Below, in pieces: positions 31,345 to 43,298 of a stretch of 64,000 bases of DNA. The position numbers and the translations under genes are program-made. The DNA is from Patiria pectinifera (lineage: Eukaryota > Echinodermata > Asteroidea > Valvatida > Asterinidae), in the NCBI GenBank assembly GCA_029964075.1, contig CM057135.1:17944863-18008862 (forward strand), in the 5' to 3' direction. Each line of letters starts with the position of its first letter. Position 1 is the first letter of the stretch. Below the pieces are notes generated by a model. The model was not told where the DNA came from and made no database searches. It worked only from the letters and a program-made list of their open reading frames with translations.

Positions 31345-32974
31345 ATTCCCTGATTATCAATGGGACGGGACTTTTCGGCGTTCAAGGACGCTGGTGAACT
31401 GCCATCACTTGTTGTCAGCAAAGGACAGTTTTGCTTGATATGGCCATACTCCTCGCAATGATAGCACCGGGGCCCCTTGCCGTCTGTCCTCCGGCCTCCA
31501 CTTGGCTTCTGTCTGTTGAGCTGCTTCTTAAGCTCCCATATTTGGTCCGAAATGTTCTTCATCTGTTGCTGCCAACCTGCCGGCTAACTGGCACTGATGA
31601 CCTGAATTGTTTCTTCTGTAGTGACCTGCCTCACGTTGGCTTTCTTCAAGTCCATCGTCCTTCGCTCTTTTTCGGCATTTTGAAGGGCTTCCAACTCAAC
31701 TGCTGCTGCTACAGCTCCGTCAAGTGTCATGGTTCGATCTCATCTGAATAACTCTTATCCTGATGTCGCCGTCCGTCAAAGCATCTAAGAAGTGGTCTCT
31801 GCCCATGATCTTTGCTTTCAGCAGGTAGGTCCACGTACACTTTTTCCACCAGTCGTCGAATCTCCTCAGCCATTTCTACGAGGTTTTCTGCAGGTTTCTG
31901 CCTCCTATTTCGGAGCTGGGCCCGGTAAAGTTCCTGTCTCCCCAATGGGTCAAAGCGTGCTTGCAAAGCTTTGACTAACTTCTGGTAACCTCCAGTTGCA
32001 TCTTTGGGCATGGTACTTAATACCTGTTGTGCTGAGCCAGTCAACAACACAGCCAAAAACTGTATTTTGTCCTTTTCATCCCATCCATTGATCTCTGAAC
32101 ACAACTAGAAGTGCTTTAGGTAGGATGACCATGATGTCTTCCCATCATATCGGTAGGGTTTGATCAAAGGTCTGTTCCTCTCAGTCCGCTTGTCATTGAT
32201 CTCGGGTTTGACCAACATCTCGTCCTTCTGCGGCAGTGTTGGCTTATCTTTAGGGGATCCTGGGTCAATCTTAGCCATGTCATCATTACTTCCAGGCTCT
32301 GGCGGGGAAAAATCACTTCCCTCTTTGGCGGATTTCGCTGGTGCAGACGAAATTTCACTGGCTTTAGCTGGCTCTGACTTTGTCTGCTCATGTCCAATCC
32401 CGTCAGACAAAATGTTTGACAGGTTAATGTCGCTTACTTTTGGCATGGAATTCTCTTTTCTCCGGACGCTGGAGACATGACCCATTGCTACTGATCCGTC
32501 CATCCGTGTCGATGAACCCTCAGGTGACCCATGCACCGAATCAGGTATGGTTATGAATTGGTTCATTGGCTCTGGCGTTGTCTGTGGACATTCTTCTTCC
32601 TTCTTCACAGTAGGAGGGGACAAAAGGCATGAGTTCGCCAGTCTTTCTGTCCATTCTGTTTGTCCATCAGCTGTATTTTTAGGGACAATGTCCCCATCAA
32701 TGCTTGCATCGGCCGTGCTCAGTTGCCGAAAATTCATTGATTCTGTCCCACTGGAATCAATCTGGCGTGGGGCATGACCTGTCTCATGACGCTCATTAGA
32801 CTCACTGGTAGACTCCGCTAGCTTTGTTCTACTGCCCCTGGGTGCCGTCTTTCGCAAACTACTGGTGCGTTCCAGTATGCTCTTTGAGATTGTCTCAATC
32901 TCCCTGCTTACTTCCTGGTACCTTTCCTCCAGAAAGCGATGCCATGCCACTAGGTCTGACTGCGGGGACGCCAT
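31338..32974 (-). pseudogene. Gypsy gag with zinc knuckle
   Basis: The start ATG gives MASPQSDLVAWHRFLEERYQ, a helical N-terminus. A long Ser/Pro/Glu-rich linker follows, then the retrotransposon gag core: PYRYDGKTSWSSYLKHF, an in-frame TAG at 32105-32107, then CSEINGWDEKDKIQFLAVLL and LVKALQARFDPLGRQELYR. A frameshift near 31820 is followed by DHFLDALTDGDIRIRV in another frame. A further TAG near 31586 precedes the C-terminal segment with a CCHC knuckle (CYHCEEYGHIKQNC). Gag normally forms the particle and binds RNA. Two stops and a shift rule out function here. Confidence 0.9.
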
Positions 32975-33422
32975 CCTACCTAAGGTAAGTGAACAAAATA
33001 CACTAGCCTAGGCCTAATACTAAAATAATTCTCCGGCCGGCTGAACTCTATACAGACAGTCTGTATACGTTCTGTATACGTCTTCCGTACGGTCTCTCCG
33101 GGCGGCTTTTAACACGTCTCCGGCCGGTTCCGGTCTTTTCAATAAGTGTCCGGGCGTCTCCGGCGGGCTCTGGTTACGTGGGTCTTTCCGAGCAGCTTTC
33201 CCCGGCGGCTGTTCGTCTCCGGGCGGCTATCTGTTCGTCTCCGGTCGGCTCTCTGTTCGTCTCCGGGCGGCTCTCAGTCCAAGTGCCTCGGTCTACACCA
33301 CTGACACAAGACTGACAAAATCTCTGGCAACTGTATGTCGGCTCGGTTTACACCGCTGCCGAAGGCTTGAAAAACCAATCTGACAAAGTAATGGTCAACA
33401 GCAAAAATACAACAGAAAATAT
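32975..33422 (-). promoter_or_regulatory. Gypsy 5' untranslated leader with 22-bp tandem repeat
   Basis: GC-rich leader between primer site and gag. GTTCGTCTCCGG(G/T)CGGCT repeats at 33211, 33233 and 33255 with an exact 22-bp period; related TCTCCGGGCGGC phrases extend to about 33095. This could be a structured packaging or translation-control region; that is inference. Confidence 0.75.
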
Positions 33423-33439
33423 CCCGACGCTAGGCACCA
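33423..33439 (-). promoter_or_regulatory. Primer-binding site
   Basis: On the sense strand TGGTGCCTAGCGTCGGG starts one base after the 5' LTR, as expected for a tRNA primer site (TGG pairs with the tRNA CCA end). I could not assign the tRNA. Confidence 0.7.
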
Positions 33440-33440
33440 A

Positions 33441-33830
33441 TGTAACGTAAGTCTCGAGCGGTAAGGGCTTCTGGGGAACGTCCACTTTTGTTTAGTTATT
33501 CCACACAATAAATAGACGATGAAATGTTCTTCTTGATTTTGATGATTGGTTTAATCTGACTCTTGAACTTACACAAATCACTTTGTTTTGTACTAACCTG
33601 ACAATTCTAAAGATTCTTATTCTAAAAGCACTGTCTATCGCATACAGATCCTTCCAATAAGACCGCCAGACGTGAACTGCCGTTAACCGCGCGAATTAAG
33701 CCCGCTTGGCATATCTATATAGGAGCTGATCATGCAGTGATCACGCGCGCGCTGTGCATCACGCGACCCCCAAAATAGCTGCCGCAAAACTAGGTCACTG
33801 CACAGCGCCGCCAGCGGCCACTCCGCCACA
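33441..33830 (-). repeat. 5' LTR of the Gypsy element
   Basis: 390 bp matching 18479-18865. In sense it runs TGTGGCGGAG... to ...ACGTTACA. ATAT follows at 33831-33834. Confidence 0.95.
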
Positions 33831-33834
33831 ATAT

Positions 33835-35142
33835 GTTTTGTACCTATATTGAGTATATGCCTTCAAACAAAATTATAGATGTATTTGTTTTATTGTACCT
33901 AATAAACGTTTATGTAGTTAACCCTAACAGTCCTTAATCCTCCAATTTCAAAATGATTTTGCACACCCCCTAAGGAGTTAAGGTCAATGTTCCTAATCCA
34001 ATTGTTTGATCTCATGAAAATGCTGATTACATGGATAATTATGTATGTGTGTTAGTATCATTTTATGCGTATGGGGTGATGTTAGTTTGTTCATACTACA
34101 GATGTGTGACAAATTGATCATTGTATTATGAAGGGAATGTGTAGTAAAGTGTTGCATAAACCTATGTGTTAGTCTACTATGTAAGCACGTGTGAAGAATT
34201 GTGTGTGTGGTTGGTAAATGACGAAAATAGCGGCTGGGATGTGATGAAGAATGGAACAGTGAGAATGTGGTTGATGATTGTGAATATGTATTTGGTAAAG
34301 ACAAAATATACAAAGTGTCCCAAAAATTGCATACACAAATTTGTAGCTACTTTATCACCGTGCTTTGACATGTGTGAATGGAAATTGAAATATGGAAAAT
34401 AGTATTTAGTTCATAAACATCCACCCACATAGTGATGAGTTACACTCATTTAATGATGTGTTTGCAATTAATGTTACGATTGGTTAAGGTGATGGTATGT
34501 ACATGTACGTTTATATTACATGTAGTATGTGGACATGACAGTACAACATGAAAAAAAAATGGGCTGAGTACGTTTGAGTAAAAATATAAACAAATGCCAT
34601 AAACAGTGTATTTTGGAGTACACTGTATAAAGAATATTTTAGAATTAAAACAAATTGTTTTGCGGATGTGGAAACCAGTATGATGACATGAAAGTATGGC
34701 TGGGCAGTTGTTTTTAGGATGCTGTATGTACACATTTCTGTCATCAGCCAAGGAGGGAGGAAACCCTCCCCCATGCTGTGACATCCAAAAAAGTTATAGC
34801 AATTACATGTACAGTAATAATAAGATGGTGACATTGTGTATGTGTTTTAATGTGTATATGTTGAGTGTTATGTATGGGACACTGGCTAGAAAGTATATTG
34901 TATTTGTTTGCAACAATTGCAAAATGGATATAATACAAATTTGATGGATGCAAACACACCTCCCCCCCCCCCCCAGTACTTTCAGAATTTATTATTAGTC
35001 ATATTTGTATAACAGTTGAATGGCATGCAAAATTATGAGGGCATTTAGAGACAAATGTAATAGAGTGGTTTTGTTAGTGGCAAGGTAGTTATATATAGTT
35101 GCTTGTAGGATGATGAAACTGTAATGAAGTGTAAGGTATTAC
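33835..35142. other. No supported gene
   Basis: AT-rich stretch without recognisable domains. C-rich run at 34962-34974. Confidence 0.45.
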
Positions 35143-37517
35143 CTGTCCTCAATGAATGCAACAAACGTACAGTTTTTGCTGTTGCTGCAGGTGCTTCTCC
35201 TGTCTGCATATAACAAATAACAGAAAGATTATTGAATAGAGTGTCTGGTTGTAAAGAAAATTTCTAAAAATATGTGTACAGAACATTGTATGTAAGTGCT
35301 GATAAAACTTACCAAAAATGTTGTTTCTTGTGTGACTTTGAGCACTACTCTGTCTTGATACGAATCGGTGAGAAGATGATGAGTGAGACTGATGTGGCAG
35401 TTATATTGTGATATAGGATGTGGTAATTTTATTTTGGGTTAAGCAATATGGAGTTGAAAGTATTAAGTTGTGTTAAAAGTGAGAAATAAGGATTTGTAGT
35501 ATGTGGGGTCAGTAACCATACATGTAGTAATGAAAATATATGCAGTATGGGGATGGGAATGGAAGCAAAATGCTAGAAAACAGTGCATAAAACTCGAAAT
35601 AAATTTCAAATAATGAAAAGTTATAGATACATGTACTGTGCGTATGACTGCAGTGGAATTTGGGTGCTATAGTGCTTTGACTGGTGAAGTACAACTAGCT
35701 GTGGGAAGTGATTCATAAAGCATTGTTATTTTTTGAGGCGAAGCCGACGGAAAATGGAATGCTGGATGGATCACTGAGGGATGCCAGTTTTACTGGACCA
35801 TGAAATACAGGCGTCAATATTTGTTTTATAACACCTCTCCTGCAGATTCTGCTTGATTTTAAGTCATAACTGATTAATTTTATTGAAATACATGTACATG
35901 TACAATGAAAATGTATTTCAAATTTGAATACGAGAGTAGGTGAAAGTATAGTTGCCGCTGGTCTAAATTACACCATCACAAAACGTTTCAACCCATCTCA
36001 TATAGCGCTCGTGCTTACGACCAATTGGCAGACTTGTATGACTCGTGATTCGGATTCGGACTCGAATCCGACTTGAACTTGGACTTGAACTGAGTTGTGA
36101 CTTGGAAATTACCGCACTGCACACGTGCACATAAGTTAAGTCGATCATTTCTTTACTGTGCAATACATGTACAGGGCGCTCGATTGGGTGCGTGCGTGGC
36201 CGTGCCGGTTACCGATGAATTGATTAAAGAAATAAATGTACTGAAACGTGTACCCTGCCGTTTGCACGTAATACTGCATTGGTGCAAGATTGATAGGGTA
36301 ATGTACCAGACTTTTGTTGTCAGATGCCTTGTTGTTGACACGTGTATTGCTGTCGCATCGTGATAACGCGTAACACGATATGAATACCGTCTGGTGATGT
36401 GCCCGTTTTGGTAACGTTACATGGTATATCAAAGATGACTCTGAATCTCTGAATTCCCTAAAATGAACGTTTTTCAAATGCAGTGTTAGAGGCAGCTCGT
36501 GACTCGGACTCGACCTGGAGGACTCGGGACTCGGACTCGGACTTGGACTCGATGTTTCGTGACTCGAATACAAGTCTGCTAATATGTAGAAAGCATACAC
36601 TCACACCTGTTATGTAATTTGCACACAATACCAGTTGTCATTGCATAGTACTGTGGTTGCTGCGGGTTTAATAATATGGTTGTTACAGTCAAAGTACTTT
36701 GGTTGCTATGTGTATAGTAGTTTTTGTATGTTGTGTACAGTAAGATAGCAACAATAGTGAGTGATATGTGAGTCGCTCTCGGTCAATGAAGATACATAAT
36801 GTGTGGGTGAGGTGATATGATGGTGTTTATTAGGCCTAAAGGATGTACTAATGCAATTGTAACTTACAGCTTCAATGACACCGCGGATACTGACTCGGGT
36901 GCCCTTGGGAAGGGCTACTGCCTCGGGAATGGTGACTTTTTTAGCGTGAAACAAGCTGTCTTCCACTTCTTGTGCTATTGGAAAGGGTGCTGTATAAAAG
37001 ATCTAAAAAACAAGGTGAAAGATTTAGTAAAAGTGTGGATTATGACATCTAAAATGTGTTGTTCTATGCTACTTGGAAGAAGGTTACGCTGAAAGGTAGC
37101 AGTGTGATATAATTATTAAGACAAGTGTAATAGTAATAGTGAAAACAAGGTATATGTATGCATGTAACTTTGTGAAGGTGAGCAAATATTGTCAATGAAG
37201 GTAAGAATCGGGTAGTTTATTGTGTAAGATGGAGAGGGTCAGAGAATTGTACGATAACATATTTCTGCCATTAAAAAAAATGAGGTACTTACCCTTGTTT
37301 TGTGGGTTAGTTTGAAGGCGTGTTTGTTAGTTGATTTCACTATGAACGCATTGCAGCCAACAAGCTTGTAGAACTTTCCTTGCTTCAGTTTGTGAGTTTG
37401 GTCCTCTGGTAGGAACAGTTCAAACATTTTCTTGTCGCTTTTGACTACTTGGAGTGCATGGTCAAATTTCTTTGGGTAGGCATTTCTTGACAGAACTTTG
37501 ATAGTGATGGTAGACAT
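35143..37517 (-). CDS. Predicted four-exon gene of unknown function (partial)
   Basis: Four minus-strand exons have good splice sites and matching phases: 37517-37293 (after CTTGCAG; MSTITIKVLSRNAYPKKFDH to FKLTHKTR; donor GTAAGT), 37002-36868 (IFYTAPFPIAQEVED then VTIPEAVALPKGTRVSIRGV; donor GTAAGT), 35349-35313 (SSAQSHTRNNIF; donor GTAAGT) and 35203-35143 (DRRSTCSNSKNCTFVAFIED; donor GTAATA). The phases (0,0,1,2) chain without a stop. Alternating hydrophobic strands and G-T-x-V-x-I-x-G-V suggest an OB-fold-like or other small beta-barrel, but no family is recognised. Further exons should lie left of 35143. ATG at 37517 directly follows an acceptor, so an untranslated or coding 5' exon may lie upstream. 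Confidence 0.45.
36036..36560. repeat. Two clusters of GACTCG hexamer-type repeats
   Basis: Degenerate (G)ACTCGG/ACTTGG runs lie at 36036-36085 and 36495-36560. Between them is unique sequence. Both lie in the intron of the predicted 35.1-37.5 kb gene. Confidence 0.7.
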
Positions 37518-38396
37518 CTGCAAGGAAAAGGTACTTTTATTATATTAACAATGTTATGCTATACACAAAAATATCAACAAAAATACGAAATGTGTTGAGT
37601 GTTTGGAATATTGGAAAGATGACAGTGGCATCACTTTTTACACAAAAGGTTATGAATAGGAATATACAGTATTATTTTCTATGCACAAAACAGTTTCAGT
37701 AGTGCATTTAATCAACCATGCCAGAAAAATTTAAGAAACATGGGGCATGAAAATAATTACTTGTAGAATTAAAAGGCTATGTAAGCCTTCTTGCATGGAG
37801 ATTCTTTGGGGGTCAGTACAGTATGGGTTTTGGAAAGAAGTTTGATAGATGAAATATGTTTCACACACAAATTTACCAAAATCATTGCCTTGGATGATCG
37901 TAGTGACATCATGCAATTTGTCAGACGAACTACACAGCGCGCAGAATGAAAACGACTGATAAAAGACTAGTTCTGGTTAGTGTTTCAGAATACTAAATAT
38001 TGAATAATGAAAAAAAGCCTCATTGTATTTCAAAATCAGGAGGACAATATTCTATGACTTTCATTCCCTTGGCCTTTATGTCTTATCATTTTTTGCAATC
38101 AATGACCTTCATTGAGATGATAATGATATTAAGAAAAAAGTGGCGTCACGCATGTCAGGTTACAACATTCTTTTACATTTGAGAGTTAGCAATAGCAGAC
38201 TAATGACACTGAATAAAGAGGTCAGTCTTTGGTTGCAGCATGCAGTTTAATATACCGTGATTGGACATGTCATGACATATATCCTACTGTGAGTACTGAG
38301 GCTACTCTCCATTATCTGTGCAGCTGCAGGTAATGCTAGCATACGCGCATGCGTCGTCACATATACAATGAAAGGGAGTGCAAGCTCGAGGAATTG

Positions 38397-38450
38397 CAGC
38401 TGACATGTTGATATTCATTCACATGTGAATGGATATTACCATATCAGCTG
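38397..38450. repeat. Hairpin with 26-bp arms
   Basis: CAGCTGACATGTTGATATTC... pairs with ...GGATATTACCATATCAGCTG with four mismatches. The centre is ACATGT. Confidence 0.75.
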
Positions 38451-38770
38451 AAGTTACTCAAGCTATATGAGCTAGGTGAGTGCGTAGAAAATGGACCGCG
38501 TAGCTTTTACTAAGTTTTAGGGTCAAGGAGATGTCTAACGTAGTCTGACAAGTAAGTCTTGGTAAGACTTGGAGCCAAGTTATCGCCTTTTTAACAAATG
38601 TCCCAATGTCTGGTGGGGATATTTACCTTTTATGATGTTGTGGATTGCTGGTGTCCAGAGTGAGAGATCTAGACAAAACGCTAGGAGTAGGATTATGATA
38701 ATGTAGACAGTAGTGACAATTTCTTCAGTTTGAACAGTTAAAAGGCAAGCCAACAATAATAATATCACCA

Positions 38771-38835
38771 CTAGTCTGGTTCCCTAACCGCATTGTTGTT
38801 CGGACTTAATGCAATGGTGCGGGGGAACAGTCTAG
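38771..38835. repeat. Hairpin with about 24-bp arms
   Basis: CTAGTCTGGTTCCCTAACCG (38771) pairs with CGGGGGAACAGTCTAG region (to 38835) across a 16-nt loop, with a few mismatches. Confidence 0.7.
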
Positions 38836-40130
38836 TAGTCGAACAGAAACACAGAAAACGGAGGCCGATTGCGGTTGAGGGCGCTATTGGGAGATCAATG
38901 ATGAATCATCGAAAAACGAGATCGATGGTTGTTTTTTTTATATAAATCTATGATGGTGGTGTTTATACAGTGCGCCCTCTATTTCAACAAGTGCATTGGC
39001 CTCTCCAAGCAGGTGACAAAATAATAGTATGGTTCCAATAGTGCGATGGAATGTGATCCGTTTTACAATGTGAAGGTTTGGGAACAAGATGCATGTGCAC
39101 GCATTGTTTCTATTTGCAGGTACGCGTACGGAGTGCGTGTTTGTTTGTATAAATTTATGATTGAACAGGATTTGCTTTCATGGGATTTTCTTATTATTTT
39201 GTAGTATAAATGAAGCAGTAAACTATTAGATATTGCTAGTATGTCGATAAAGAAGCTCTGAGGTTTTGTTTGAGACGTATACAAGTTTGTTGTCACTTGT
39301 CAGCTACTCACTTTGGTCATGTAGGCCTAGGTCATGTTGCACGTTGGTTGGTTGTTATTGTCATGTATGTTTGTGATGTTCGTATTTGTGTGATATAGTG
39401 AGTGACGTTCATTGAGAATATCACGTGAAAGAAAAACTGGTGTCACAGTGCAACATCGTTATGTGTTAAGTAATGATTAAATTACTTAAGTGCCCGTAGT
39501 ATGCGGCAGATTTGGCATGTTTGGACATTTGTTAGCGTGATTAGAAATAGCTGATATACATTTTGTTTACACGTGTTGAAAATCACATTGAAATCTGGTC
39601 GGGAACATTAGAGGGAATATACAAGTACAACATTTGTAAACATCGAAAACAATCCTACCATTTTTTTAAAGAAATACCTTACTCCGAATAAAAAAAAAAA
39701 TTCTCGTCTGGATTTTTGAAGAAGAAAAAGGAGAAAGAGGGGCTTTTTATTTTTATTTTGAATTTTTTGAAGATGGCTGCCATTTGAAAATTGCCTGCAA
39801 CTGTTGGTGTTTCCACTGTCAAAAGACACTTTTAAAATGAAAGACAAGTTGGACAACAGAACTGAACATATTTACAGTGTACAAAGTGACCGACAGAGTC
39901 TATACTAAAAACTTTGACTCACATATTTCGCAAGTTTTTATTTTCCGATGAATTTGTGGACTTTATCGGTTTTCTTAACTGCACTTTTGAAAAATAGAAA
40001 ATAATAAAAAAATCAAGGCTTCTTAAAAGGAAGCGAGTGGGGACGAAAAACGGGGGAATCAGAGTACTTGAACATTTGTGTTTTTCTTGCATATGCCAAT
40101 GATGTACATTCCGTTTAAGCTTACTACAAA

Positions 40131-43100
40131 TAGTGGACCAGCCAAAACGGCATATTATACTTTAGACGGCATTTTGGGGTAATAGCAGGCAACCATGTTA
40201 GATCAATCAGTCATAGGATGGGGAAGAAAATGTAGGTGGATGCCACCCTGGATTTTGGCCCCAAAGGTCATTTAGAGGGTCAAAGGTCAAATATGGTAAA
40301 AAGTGTATTTCTTTTGTATTTTGGAAGATTTTGGAACTTACTAGCGTAAGTATTGTTCTGAAAATACCGTTATCCTACAGTTAGGCATACCAGACACTTG
40401 TAGTTAACAGGTTAAATTAAATATTTCATCTCCATATATAACATTGTAAGAAAAAAAGGTATTATTTTCACCTAACATATAGAAATATACACACAATATA
40501 TATTGATGTACTTGTTTTCTTAAATTATACTTTGCACTTTGGTCATTACTGTGATGATTCACTGTACATATGTTACAATATATAATATATTATAATATAT
40601 TACGTAAGACTTGAAGAAATAGGTAATATATCCTACGTGACTGCTTACATATAGGCCTATACAGTTTTATTATTGTATTGGTTCATCAGTCTTGGCCAGC
40701 TGGGTTGCAGCAGTTACATGTACATGTACATTTAGTGGCATCACACCCACAGGCAAGGGTGCACCTCAGATTCCTTTGGAAGCATGTGCATCGGGCTGCT
40801 GTGAACTTCGATTTATTTGGCACCACAAGTAACAAGCTCTAGACAGGCAGATGGGATAGGAGGTATATGTCCAAACTGCTTTAAGGCAGCCTGACTCCAT
40901 CTTCCGAGCTTAAAGTATCAATAGGAGAAGATACATCGATGTGTTCCTGGTCTTCCTGGAACCAGATCTTTGCCTGGTATTTTGCACGCACACGCACGCA
41001 GTGTGGAGTTCCAGGGCATCTCTTGTTGGCAGCAGTGCCTCAAAGCTCTTCTTAGCCTTCCCAAAAAGTTGCAACCTGGCACGGTTAACAGCTCAGGAGT
41101 GCCATAAAGGTCACATGCAAATTGTTCGATAGGCGCAAGGTCTCCATCACGACCAATTCTCTTGACAAGTTGTGGTTGGTTCTAGAAGGTTTCCAGCACG
41201 ACTTTTCCCCATGGCCAGTACATTTAAGGAGGAGGTTGTATATCACAGCCTGTCAGTGCATGAAAGCTAAGCACATTATCCCTCACAGGTTGTGTAAGTC
41301 TCTGAGATATGGCATTAACTGGGTAGCATTTCCTCTTCTGAGCAGTCCCAGCGACTATCCATACTTCAGCTTGGGTTGAAAGGAAGTGAATCAGAAGTAC
41401 AAGTAACATGACATCTGTGTCTCTGCAGACAACCAGCAGTCTCTGATATCCTTCTCTGACAGCCTCACATACATGGAGTATTATTCTGGTGTAGGCTTCT
41501 TCATGGTTTCCTCTAAGCTCGTTGTCCTCTCTTCTTGTTAACCTTGTTTCTGTTATCAGAGAACCTGCCTCCTGTTACCAGCTCGTATTTGCATATGTGG
41601 TAAATCTTTTCCTTTTCCATGATGGCCTTAGACAGAAACTTAGCAAGATTGGCCTTGTTTTCATCTAATTCAATGAATTGCCTCCAAACATGTAGAAGTG
41701 GCACATGGCGTCCATCAATGAGCTTCGAAATTGGCTTTTCTCGCCTAGTCGCTTTGAACGGGTTTTACCTTTATCAAGTTTTCCCCAATGTACCGATCAA
41801 ACACCACATCAACTCTCATTGTGTGCAGTCCAAAGTGATTTGCCACACTTTGTACAAACACATCAGCATAGTCGCCAAACGTCTGGCATCCGTGAGGCTT
41901 TCCAAGAGCTTGGATGAATGCATCGCCATCGACCAGACACGTCTTCTTGTCAGAATGAGGAACTTCTGGAGTGTGTTAAGTCCAGACGTCAAGATGCTGA
42001 TCAGCTCTGCCTTTGGTGTCGAGTTCATTTCACCTCCAGCCTTTGCCAAAGACACAGGCAATTATACCGTTGTGCATCTTGCAAGTTTTGTTTATCCACT
42101 CAGTTGCTTGATCCGCGGGAACCTGGTTGAAGCGCCTGTGGGATCTCTTCACAACAAAATTACCATCGATGTACTCAGCATAAACATCTGGTACTGTCTC
42201 CTCAAGGAGTTTCATGTGAGATAGACAGGTCCCCATCTTACATAGTTTGTGTGGTCGTACTGGTGAGCCATGGCAGCATTGCTGCAAAGGCTTCAAGATT
42301 AATAGTCCGGTTACCATCTCTCTACCCTGATGAAGTCAAGCAGGATCTCCACCGTCTCCATGTATGTTGACCACAAGGTGAAGTTTGCATTGTTAGACTG
42401 CTTCTTGTCAAACTCTTTGATGAGCCTTGAACATTTTACTGTTCAGAAAATTTGACAGCCGTTCCACTGCATTACACAGTTCCTCTGTTTTGCTGCCATC
42501 ATTCTTTGTGAACAACTTAGCCACATTTCAGGTAAGTTTTTCACTTCCACATCATGTTTGTGACCATTCTCAACCAGCCAGGACTCAAACGTTTCCCATT
42601 TGATGTGCCACAGAGCTTCATACACAAGTTGGTGCCCTCTCTCAGCACGGTAGTAGGCTTTGTCATCAAGCATAGACTCTCTGCCGTGCTGGCTGCATAC
42701 ACAACTGCTTTAGTCCAGAGATCATCAAGGCCAGCATTTTCCATGTGTTGACCAATGGCTTTCAAGATGTTGAAGCAGACACGCAGTCCTCTCAAGAAAA
42801 AAAAATACTTTCTCAAACTTGGGATTCGCCCATACGAGTTCCTTGCCCCTGCTACACAGTGACTGGTCAGCTGTAGTGATGGTATGCTGCTGGCCCATAT
42901 GATTTGAAATGTCCATAAAGGAGCCCAACTTAGATATACACATTTGGAGAAAATCACACTTTTGTGTTTCCTAATGCCATATAGTTGTGTGTTAAAATGA
43001 AAGTTTATTGATGTATTTAACAAGCTGGGGATATTTACATGATAATGAAAATAGTTTAAGTGGATAGATCTATCAGTTTAGATAAAATTTGCTACATAAT

Positions 43101-43298
43101 AAAAAAATGTGAAATTTGACCTCATTTGACCTCACTTGACCTTAACAATGACCTTGAAATCCAAAATTGACGATGGCATCCACCCACATCTTATTTGTAA
43201 TGGTTCAAAGAATTGATCTAGCATGGGTGCCAGCTATTACCCAAAAATGCCGTGAAATTTTTTTCTAGAGGACTTTTTCTTGTTTGGCTGGCACACTA
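40131..43298 (-). mobile_element. 3.2-kb element with about 190-bp TIRs carrying a conserved unknown gene
   Basis: The left end TAGTGGACCAGCCAAAACGG and the reverse complement of the right end, TAGTGTGCCAGCCAAACAAG, start a long alignable pair. Later shared blocks are GGCATTTT.GGGTAATAG, GGCA.CCATG.TAGATCAAT, GGTGGATGCCA, AATTTTGG and AAGGTCA repeated. Both arms fade about 190 bp in. AAA flanks both ends as a possible 3-bp target duplication (weak evidence given the composition). Between the arms the only recognisable sequence is the minus-strand gene relic at 40750-42990. Confidence 0.85.
40750..42990 (-). pseudogene. Relic of the LSFHALTGCD family (unknown function)
   Basis: From right to left on the minus strand, pieces in several frames match one long protein predicted many times in invertebrate genomes (recalled): ENAGLDDLWTKAVVYAASTA; KAYYRAERGHQLVYEALWHI; VPDVYAEYIDGNFVVKRSHR, then ADQATEWINKTCKMHNGI; KANLAKFLSKAIMEKEKIY and YELVTGGRFSDN; FLSTQAEVWIVAGTAQKRKC; VRDNVLSFHALTGCD; VNRARLQLFGKAKKSFEALL; and near 40760 a cysteine-rich CTC...LACGCD tail. 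More than six frame changes and stops occur. Order and spacing are collinear, so this is a full-length decayed copy, not scattered fragments. Confidence 0.7.

Larger units (their letters stand above)
18479..33830 (-). mobile_element. Ty3/Gypsy LTR retrotransposon, disrupted, minus strand
   Basis: LTR-like sequences of 387 and 390 bp bound a 15.35-kb interval. In sense orientation they begin TGTGGCGG and end TTACA. ATAT abuts both outer ends (18475-18478 and 33831-33834) as a 4-bp target duplication. Sense order is 5' LTR, primer site, gag with zinc knuckle, protease, (8.1-kb insertion), RT end, RNase H, integrase with GPY/F module, zinc-finger ORF3, polypurine tract, 3' LTR. Protease-RT-RH-INT order and a GPY/F tail define Ty3/Gypsy. 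Stops and frameshifts occur in every gene and the RT fingers/palm are missing, so it is inactive. Without the insertion it would be about 7.2 kb. Confidence 0.95.
37518..40130. other. Gene-poor stretch with two hairpins
   Basis: No supported coding region. A possible exon-like piece (DKLHDVTTIIQGNDFG, minus strand, about 37870-37920, donor GTAAAT) does not match the phase of the next exon and is not called. Two hairpins are listed separately. Confidence 0.4.

Noticed and set aside
37870..37925. Additional 5' exon of the 35-37.5 kb gene
   Set aside because: The donor is plausible, but its phase does not match the exon at 37517.
40131..43298. CACTA superfamily label based on terminal CACTA/TAGTG
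   Set aside because: The element begins TAGTG and ends CACTA, the reverse of true CACTA termini, and its gene is not a CACTA transposase.
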